Source: JBBEDC01 sp040881505
Lineage (GTDB): Bacteria; Patescibacteriota; Andersenbacteria; UBA10190
DNA length: 10,687 nt
Assembly (NCBI GenBank): GCA_040881505.1
Contig: JBBEDC010000058.1
Coordinates: 1 to 10,687 of the forward strand
Direction: 5' to 3'
Positions 7,165 through 10,687 of this stretch are shown here, piece after piece. Made by a program: the position numbers and the translations under genes. The stretch's first letter is position 1; the number at the start of each line of letters is the position of its first letter. The notes below the pieces were generated by a model. It saw only the letters and a program-made list of their open reading frames with translations. It ran no database searches and was not told the DNA's origin.

Positions 7165-7382
7165 GCTCGCGTAGTGCGGGAAATCCGCTTGCTACGTGGG
7201 GACTCGGAAAGCACTCCCCAATTAATTGGTAGAGTGACAAGAACCGAAATCCGCCCGTCAACTCAGAAGAGCTGACAGTACCCGAAGATCCCACGTTAGT
7301 GGGAGCCACGGTAAGGTCAGTGATTAGGAGTAAGTCGTAACAAGGCATCGCTAGGGGAACCTGGTGATGGATCACCTCCTTT

Positions 7383-7572
7383 CTAGGGAGAAATAACTGA
7401 CGATTATGTCGGCGTTAACGCGACATAATCGACCCTAGAGGTCGTGCTCTTAAGTACTTGTACCTAAGAGTCTACTCGGTAAAACGAGAGCGGGGAGCAT
7501 ATCCTCCACTTAAAACATGTGATATGCGAAAGTGGCATCCGTCCTTACAGCTGCACACAAGTGCGCAGATAC
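7383..7572 (+). other. 16S rRNA 3' trailer with successive hairpins
   Basis: This is the transcribed spacer between the 16S 3' end and the terminator. TCTAGGG (7382-7388) pairs with CCCTAGA (7433-7439) around a perfect 11-bp hairpin CGATTATGTCG/CGACATAATCG (7401-7411/7421-7431). Next come CTCTTA/TAAGAG (about 7447-7470), CTCG/CGAG (about 7475-7488) and CTGC-CAC/GTG-GCAG (7551-7568). GCATATC (7497-7503)/GATATGC (7521-7527) and CCACTT (7506-7511)/AAGTGG (7530-7535) interleave and so are alternatives or a pseudoknot. No gene, tRNA or 23S start is seen here. RNase processing of the 16S 3' end is the likely role. Confidence 0.6.
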
Positions 7573-7605
7573 AAAAATCCGCCTTATTTGCATAGGCGGC
7601 TTTTT
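7573..7605 (+). terminator. Intrinsic terminator ending the 16S transcript
   Basis: CCGCCT (7579-7584) pairs with AGGCGG (7594-7599) across a 9-nt loop, flanked by A5 upstream and T5 downstream (7601-7605). It marks the end of a monocistronic 16S transcription unit. Confidence 0.88.
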
Positions 7606-7685
7606 GTTATCTCAAAATCTATACGATGTGTAAATATTATGGTATGAAAACAACACCGTGTTCATTTTTTCAAATTCATCGAACC

Positions 7686-7693
7686 AAGGAGGG
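7686..7693 (+). promoter_or_regulatory. Perfect SD site deciding the sigma-factor start
   Basis: AAGGAGGG is complementary to the 16S tail CCTCCTTT (the last G excepted) and lies 7 nt before GTG 7701. A -10-like TATTAT (7635-7640) about 60 nt upstream could supply the transcript; no good -35 was found. Confidence 0.75.
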
Positions 7694-7700
7694 TGCAATC

Positions 7701-8582
7701 GTGGATAAACCTACCGCAACCAAGCTCTCGCGTGGTCCGGGCAATCAGTATATGCTTCTGTTCCCTAACGGTCGAAGCACGCTTTACGTCCACCACCCGA
7801 GACTCGAACAGCCCTGCGGAGAAACTCGCTGGTTACTCAAGACAGGACACGTCTACGCAAACAACCCAGCCACTCAGACAGAGTCCCCGCCTCCACTCAG
7901 CGACTTCTACTATCGGGAGGTGTGTAAGACAGCTCTGCTCGACCCCTTGACCGAGCGTAGCCTTTTCTGGTGCCTTAACAAGCACAAGCTCGAGGCATTC
8001 AAGTCGAAAGGGCAAGACGGCTGGAACGCCAAGCTGGGTGAAGCGGAGAGAGTGCGCAACCTCATCGTGAAGGCCAACTTGCGTCTGGTGGTAAAAAGAG
8101 TCAAGCGCTCCATACAGCCAGGAGACGACAGGTGGTGGGATTTGATCCAGGTGGGGAACATGGCACTTCTTTCGGCAGTGGAGGACTTTGACTTTCCGCG
8201 GGGCAACAAGTTCTCTACACACGCCTTCTGGAGGATTCGAGGTGCCCTTGGGGAAGAATACCGCAAGGAAAGAGTGCGGCATTCTCACACTCGCAACCGG
8301 TGGGAAACGTTTCTGGAAACCCTGCCTGAGGAGTCTTTCGATTCTCTCCAGTACACAGAAGCCCTGTCGGTTTTGGATCGTTGCCTGGAAGCCTTGCCGC
8401 TCAACCGTCGAGAGTTGCTCAAGAAGCGATTTGGGTGCAATGGATATCACCCACACACGCTCGAAGAAATCGGTAAGGAACGCGGCAACATTACAGGAGA
8501 AAGAGTCCGGCAACTGGAACAGGGAGCCCTCAAGAAAATTAGAGAGTACATCGCGGAGGAGGGGATTCCTTGGCCGCTTTGA
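7701..8582 (+). CDS. Sigma-70 family RNA polymerase sigma factor, no region 3
   Basis: This is a predicted alternative or divergent sigma factor that directs RNA polymerase to promoters. From GTG 7701 the product has 293 residues. There is an N-terminal part of about 65 residues of unknown fold; a region 1.2-like segment (DFYYREVCKTALLDPLTERSL, from about 68); region 2 (VRNLIVKANLRLVVKRVKR from 118, DLIQVGNMALLSAVEDFDF 147-165, NKFSTHAFWRIRGAL 169-183, the core-binding and -10-recognising part); a short linker of about 35 residues with no room for a normal region 3; and region 4 (LPLNRRELLKKRFG, then the helix-turn-helix HTLEEIGKERGNITGERVRQLE, about 252-273). GTG 7701 is preferred over in-frame ATGs at 7626 and 7644 because of the SD site. 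It lies alone between the 16S terminator and its own terminator. Its target promoters are unknown. Confidence 0.9.
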   Translation: MDKPTATKLSRGPGNQYMLLFPNGRSTLYVHHPRLEQPCGETRWLLKTGHVYANNPATQTESPPPLSDFYYREVCKTALLDPLTERSLFWCLNKHKLEAFKSKGQDGWNAKLGEAERVRNLIVKANLRLVVKRVKRSIQPGDDRWWDLIQVGNMALLSAVEDFDFPRGNKFSTHAFWRIRGALGEEYRKERVRHSHTRNRWETFLETLPEESFDSLQYTEALSVLDRCLEALPLNRRELLKKRFGCNGYHPHTLEEIGKERGNITGERVRQLEQGALKKIREYIAEEGIPWPL

Positions 8583-8648
8583 CTCACTCCAGCTTCTTTT
8601 CGGAGCTGGTCTTTTTATACAGCTAAAACTGAGTCTGCGGCCTTTTTT
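8572..8648 (+). terminator. Nested terminator at the end of the sigma-factor gene
   Basis: The inner hairpin is CCAGCTTC/GGAGCTGG (8589-8596/8602-8609, one G-U) followed by TCTTTTT. It is enclosed by an outer stem GACTCA (8581-8586)/TGAGTC (8630-8635) and GGCCGC (8572-8577)/GCGGCC (8637-8642) followed by T6 (8643-8648). The outer stem begins inside the last codons of the gene. Two T tracts give two possible stop points. Confidence 0.85.
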
Positions 8649-8672
8649 GTATTAAGGGATTGTTCTATTTCC

Positions 8673-8701
8673 TTGCAAAAACACTCATTTGCCGGTTTAA
8701 T
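8673..8701 (+). promoter_or_regulatory. tRNA-Ile promoter (copy 1 of a conserved tRNA promoter)
   Basis: TTGCAA (8673-8678), a 17-bp spacer and TTTAAT (8696-8701). The 41-nt block 8672-8712 matches 10563-10603 upstream of tRNA-Ala at 36 of 41 positions. A dyad GCAAA...TTTGC spans the -35 and the spacer. The tRNA begins about 18 nt after the -10. Confidence 0.8.
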
Positions 8702-8718
8702 ACTCACTATCGTCATAC

Positions 8719-8792
8719 GGGCATGTAGCTCAGTTGGTTAGAGCGCGTCACTGATAATGACGAGGTCCCAAGTTCGAATCTTGGCATGCCCA
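8719..8792 (+). tRNA. tRNA-Ile (anticodon GAT)
   Basis: A complete 74-nt cloverleaf: acceptor GGGCATG/CATGCCC (7 bp), D stem GCTC/GAGC, anticodon stem CGTCA/TGACG with loop CTGATAA (GAT anticodon), variable AGGTC, T stem CCAAG/CTTGG with loop TTCGAAT, and discriminator A. The 3' CCA is not encoded (CAC follows), so it must be added by the nucleotidyltransferase encoded next door. It is the tRNA usually found first in bacterial 16S-23S spacers. Confidence 0.97.
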
Positions 8793-8808
8793 CACATATA
8801 ATCACTCA

Positions 8809-8840
8809 CTGACAATACGAGACGGTGCTCGTGTTACGAT
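8809..8840 (+). promoter_or_regulatory. Candidate promoter of the CCA-adding enzyme gene
   Basis: The -10 TACGAT (8835-8840) resembles that of the DUF212 gene, including the following ACA. CTGACA (8809-8814) is a -35-like box but lies 20 bp away, so the -35 is weak. A dyad ACGAG/CTCGT (8817-8821/8828-8832) sits just upstream of the -10 and could be an operator. GTG 8846 is 5 nt after the -10. Confidence 0.4.
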
Positions 8841-8845
8841 ACAAA

Positions 8846-10300
8846 GTGTTAACATACGCCGACTATATGCAGCTTCCCACAGAAGTCCAAACTACTCTTA
8901 CAACCCTGACCCTTGCAGGCTACGAGGCCTATGCAGTTGGAGGCTGTGTTCGCGACCTCTTACTGAAACGACAACCCAAGGACTGGGATATAGCAACATC
9001 GGCAAAGCCTGAGGAAATTCAGGCGCTCTTTCCCAAAAGCTTCTATACGAACACCTTTGGCACTGTCACGATCTTAATCGAATCTTCTGAAACAGGGATC
9101 AAGGAGGTTGAAGTAACCACGTACCGCATAGACGCTGCATACTCTGACCAGCGACATCCCGATCACGTCCAGTTCACTTCGAATTTAGAAGAAGATCTGG
9201 CGCGACGTGATTTCACTATCAATGCCATGGCTATGAATGAAGACGCTATCATTGATCCTTTTGGTGGACAGGCGGACTTAGAACAAAAGATAATCCGTGC
9301 TGTCGGCAATCCTGCCGAAAGGTTTTCCGAAGACGCGTTGCGTTTAATGCGGACAGTACGCTTCGCCGCCCAGTTACGATTTGCGGTTGAGCCCCAGACT
9401 CTCAGGGCAGTAAAACAGTATGCCGAATCAATTACGGCCGTCTCGCATGAGCGAGTACGGGATGAGCTGATCAAAATAGTTATGAGCAAAAATCCTGAAC
9501 TTGGGCTAAATTTGCTTCAGAAAACCGGGCTGCTTGCCTACACGCTACCCGAAGTCGCTGAGGGAGTTGGAATTGAGCAGAACAAGCACCACATTTACAC
9601 CGTCTTTGACCATTGTGTGAAATCTCTCCAGTTTGCAGCAGAATACGACTACCCCCTGCATGTACGCCTGGCAGCGCTCTTTCACGATATCGGGAAACCT
9701 CGTACCCGCCGCCGGCAGGGTAATGACTATACCTTTTACGGACACGATATCGTTGGCGGGCGCATGACCCAGAAACTCATGAAACGCCTTCGTTTCTCGA
9801 GCGACATGATTGAGCAGGTACGTCACCTGGTAAGACACCACATGTTCTATTATGACGTTGGCAAAGTAACTGAAACTGGCGCCCGTCGCCTGCTTCGCCG
9901 CGTTGGCAAAGAAAACTTTGATGACCTTATTAAAGTCCGTATTGCCGAACGAAAAGGGTCGGGGGTACCAAAGGCTGAACCGTACCGTCTCCGCCACCTG
10001 CAGTTCATGGTTGAGAAAGCCTCAAAGGAACCAATTACGGTCGGGCAGCTTAAAATATCCGGTAAAGACTTGCAACAAGAGCTTGGTCTCACTCCCGGGC
10101 CAATATTCGGAGGCCTTCTCAATGCCCTTCTGGCGGAAGTGCTCGAAGACCCCGCTAAAAACACTCGTGAATATCTCCTGAAGCGGGCCGGGGAGCTAAA
10201 AGCTAAGGATCCCGAAGAACTTAAAGTACTCGGGGCTCAAGCCGTAGAAGAGGAAGAGAAGAAACGAGAGGATGATATTAAACGAAAATATCACGTGTGA
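8846..10300 (+). CDS. cca: CCA-adding tRNA nucleotidyltransferase / poly(A) polymerase family with HD domain
   Basis: This is a class II nucleotidyltransferase that adds or repairs the 3' CCA of tRNAs; the same family includes poly(A) polymerase PcnB, and sequence reading alone does not fully separate the two. From GTG 8846 the product has 484 residues: the catalytic head with VGGCVRDLL (about 31-39) and the DWD metal-binding pair (D46, D48), RRDFTINAMAM (120-130), DPFGGQADLEQKIIRAVGNP, SEDALRLMRTVRFAAQL, then an HD phosphohydrolase-type domain (H256, HD 280-281, GHD 299-301) and a Lys/Glu-rich end. The start is uncertain: GTG 8846 fits a leaderless transcript, ATG 8867 fits the family N-terminus (MQLPTEV), and GTGs at 8831 and 8825 extend the frame. 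Having a CCA-less tRNA next to it favours the CCA-adding role. No SD site is present. Confidence 0.94.
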   Translation: MLTYADYMQLPTEVQTTLTTLTLAGYEAYAVGGCVRDLLLKRQPKDWDIATSAKPEEIQALFPKSFYTNTFGTVTILIESSETGIKEVEVTTYRIDAAYSDQRHPDHVQFTSNLEEDLARRDFTINAMAMNEDAIIDPFGGQADLEQKIIRAVGNPAERFSEDALRLMRTVRFAAQLRFAVEPQTLRAVKQYAESITAVSHERVRDELIKIVMSKNPELGLNLLQKTGLLAYTLPEVAEGVGIEQNKHHIYTVFDHCVKSLQFAAEYDYPLHVRLAALFHDIGKPRTRRRQGNDYTFYGHDIVGGRMTQKLMKRLRFSSDMIEQVRHLVRHHMFYYDVGKVTETGARRLLRRVGKENFDDLIKVRIAERKGSGVPKAEPYRLRHLQFMVEKASKEPITVGQLKISGKDLQQELGLTPGPIFGGLLNALLAEVLEDPAKNTREYLLKRAGELKAKDPEELKVLGAQAVEEEEKKREDDIKRKYHV

Positions 10301-10306
10301 TATTAT
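10298..10306 (+). promoter_or_regulatory. Extended -10 promoter overlapping the cca stop codon
   Basis: TGA-TATTAT: the TGA stop of the previous gene also forms the TGn of an extended -10 box (TATTAT 10301-10306). The ATG at 10313 lies 6 nt downstream, leaderless geometry. Only a weak -35 (TTAAAC, 10278-10283) was seen. Confidence 0.5.
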
Positions 10307-10312
10307 ATATGT

Positions 10313-10561
10313 ATGAGCTTTGGAGGATTCATAGCAGGAATGATATTGATGGGACTAGGCTTTCTTGCTGTCTACAGAACAGACTGGTTTGAGAGCAACC
10401 TAGGGGACGTGGGAGCCGTGTTTGGAGTGAATGATAAGCCATGGGCGAGTTGGAAGCTGTTTGGCATAGCCTTAATGTTTCTAGGCTTTTTAGTTGCCTT
10501 CGGATTATTTTCGCTATTCTTCGGACTCACGCTCGGCCGCATCTTCAATTTTGGCCAGTAG
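10313..10561 (+). CDS. Small membrane protein, two predicted transmembrane helices
   Basis: The 82-residue product is not recognised. Residues 3-20 (GFIAGMILMGLGFLAVYR) and about 48-76 are long hydrophobic, Gly/Phe-rich stretches compatible with two membrane helices. They are joined by an about 27-residue polar loop containing DWFESNLGDVGAVFGVNDKPW. The strong hydrophobic pattern, an ATG placed 6 nt after an extended -10 box and tight packing between cca and tRNA-Ala support it as a real gene. There is no SD site and no terminator after it; the tRNA-Ala promoter begins 3 nt past its stop. No function can be assigned. Confidence 0.75.
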   Translation: MSFGGFIAGMILMGLGFLAVYRTDWFESNLGDVGAVFGVNDKPWASWKLFGIALMFLGFLVAFGLFSLFFGLTLGRIFNFGQ

Positions 10562-10563
10562 GC

Positions 10564-10592
10564 TTGCAAAAACATGCGTTTGCCGGTTTAAT
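10564..10592 (+). promoter_or_regulatory. tRNA-Ala promoter (copy 2 of the conserved tRNA promoter)
   Basis: TTGCAA (10564-10569), a 17-bp spacer and TTTAAT (10587-10592), with the same boxes and spacing as the tRNA-Ile promoter. The similarity covers the spacer and the bases after the -10, and includes the GCAAA...TTTGC dyad. The tRNA starts about 22 nt after the -10. Confidence 0.8.
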
Positions 10593-10613
10593 ACTCCGTA
10601 TCGCCTGAATCAA

Positions 10614-10686
10614 GGGCCCGTAGCTTAGTTGGTAGAGCGCCTGCTTTGCAAGCAGGAGGTCATCGGTTCGAATCCGATCGGGTCCA
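10614..10686 (+). tRNA. tRNA-Ala (anticodon TGC)
   Basis: A complete 73-nt cloverleaf: acceptor GGGCCCG/CGGGTCC (one G-U), D stem GCTT/GAGC, anticodon stem CCTGC/GCAGG with loop TTTGCAA (TGC anticodon), T stem ATCGG/CCGAT with loop TTCGAAT, and discriminator A at 10686. The window ends one base later, so whether CCA is encoded cannot be told. Its usual place is after tRNA-Ile in the 16S-23S spacer. Confidence 0.96.
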
Positions 10687-10687
10687 C

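Larger units (their letters stand above)
6411..7246 (+). mobile_element. Group I intron in 16S rRNA with LAGLIDADG ORF in its 3' part
   Basis: The 16S sequence breaks off after GGGCTTTGTACT (about 6399-6410) and resumes at CCGCCCGTCA (7251). A group I core can be drawn: P3 ATCCTTC (6455-6461)/GAAGGGT (6516-6522), P4 TTGCG (6464-6468)/CGCGA (6494-6498), P6 GGA/TCC (6499-6508), P7 CGACT (6511-6515)/AGTCG (6589-6593), with hairpins in the P8 region at 6539-6564 and 6566-6585. The order P3-P4-P6-P7-P3'-P8-P7' is the family order. Further hairpins lie at about 6651-6673 and 7170-7196. The endonuclease ORF is downstream of the core, in the P9 periphery. A terminal G at 7246 is a plausible last intron base. 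The 5' splice site is uncertain (about 6407-6411); a possible guide, GGTGAAAA (6448-6455), pairs imperfectly with TTTGTACT. The hairpin GAAGG/CCTTC (6445-6461) competes with P3. Confidence 0.85.

Noticed and set aside
6408..7250. Archaeal-type bulge-helix-bulge intron, or a group II intron
   Set aside because: No bulge-helix-bulge pairing was found at the ends, there is no domain V-like hairpin or reverse transcriptase, and a group I core can be paired.
7383..7625. Possible tRNA or 23S start in the region after 16S
   Set aside because: Only hairpins and a terminator are visible; no cloverleaf and no 23S 5' sequence.
7626..7700. Sigma-factor start at ATG 7626 or ATG 7644
   Set aside because: Neither has an SD site or well-placed -10 box, while GTG 7701 has AAGGAGGG at 7-nt spacing; the extra residues match no sigma feature.
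7833..8513. A 226-codon open frame on the - strand across the sigma-factor gene
   Set aside because: It is antisense to a gene with clear sigma regions 2 and 4, shows no recognisable motif, and has no start signal. Taken as a shadow of the coding strand.

Overview
The window looks like chromosomal DNA from a member of the Patescibacteria (Candidate Phyla Radiation, CPR). The evidence is a divergent 16S rRNA with a CPR-style 5' region, a base change in the 530 loop and several universal-primer mismatches; a group I intron with a homing endonuclease inside the 16S gene; a compact gene set; and protein genes that mostly lack Shine-Dalgarno (SD) sequences. Phylum-level placement within the CPR was not attempted. 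All genes lie on the + strand.

Left part (1-4833): rpsP (ribosomal protein S16), a KhpA-type KH-domain protein, a large signal-peptide-bearing surface protein with two PKD-like domains, trmD (tRNA m1G37 methyltransferase) and a DUF212/divergent-PAP2 membrane protein. This is a remnant of the widespread rpsP-khpA-rimM-trmD cluster. There is no rimM, and the surface protein sits between khpA and trmD. Most genes have their own promoter whose -10 box lies only about 4-7 nt before the start codon, which is the geometry of leaderless mRNAs.

Middle (4837-7605): a monocistronic 16S rRNA transcription unit with a near-consensus promoter (TTGACA-17-TATAGT), a structured leader of about 200 nt, the 16S gene (about 2.3 kb including an intron of about 0.84 kb), a structured trailer and an intrinsic terminator. 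The intron lies at the decoding region (E. coli numbering about 1393-1398). It has a recognisable group I core (P3, P4, P6, P7) and a single-motif LAGLIDADG endonuclease gene that carries its own extended -10 promoter and SD site. None of the splice junctions I could draw restores the near-universal GTACACACC sequence.

Right part (7606-10687): a divergent sigma-70-family gene with a perfect SD site, a nested terminator, tRNA-Ile(GAT), a CCA-adding tRNA nucleotidyltransferase gene, a small two-helix membrane protein and tRNA-Ala(TGC). tRNA-Ile followed by tRNA-Ala is the classic order of a 16S-23S spacer. Here the 16S is terminated, the tRNAs each have an almost identical private promoter, and three protein genes lie among them. 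No 23S rRNA occurs in the window, so this looks like a dispersed rRNA operon. The tRNA-Ile gene encodes no CCA end and so depends on the enzyme encoded next to it.
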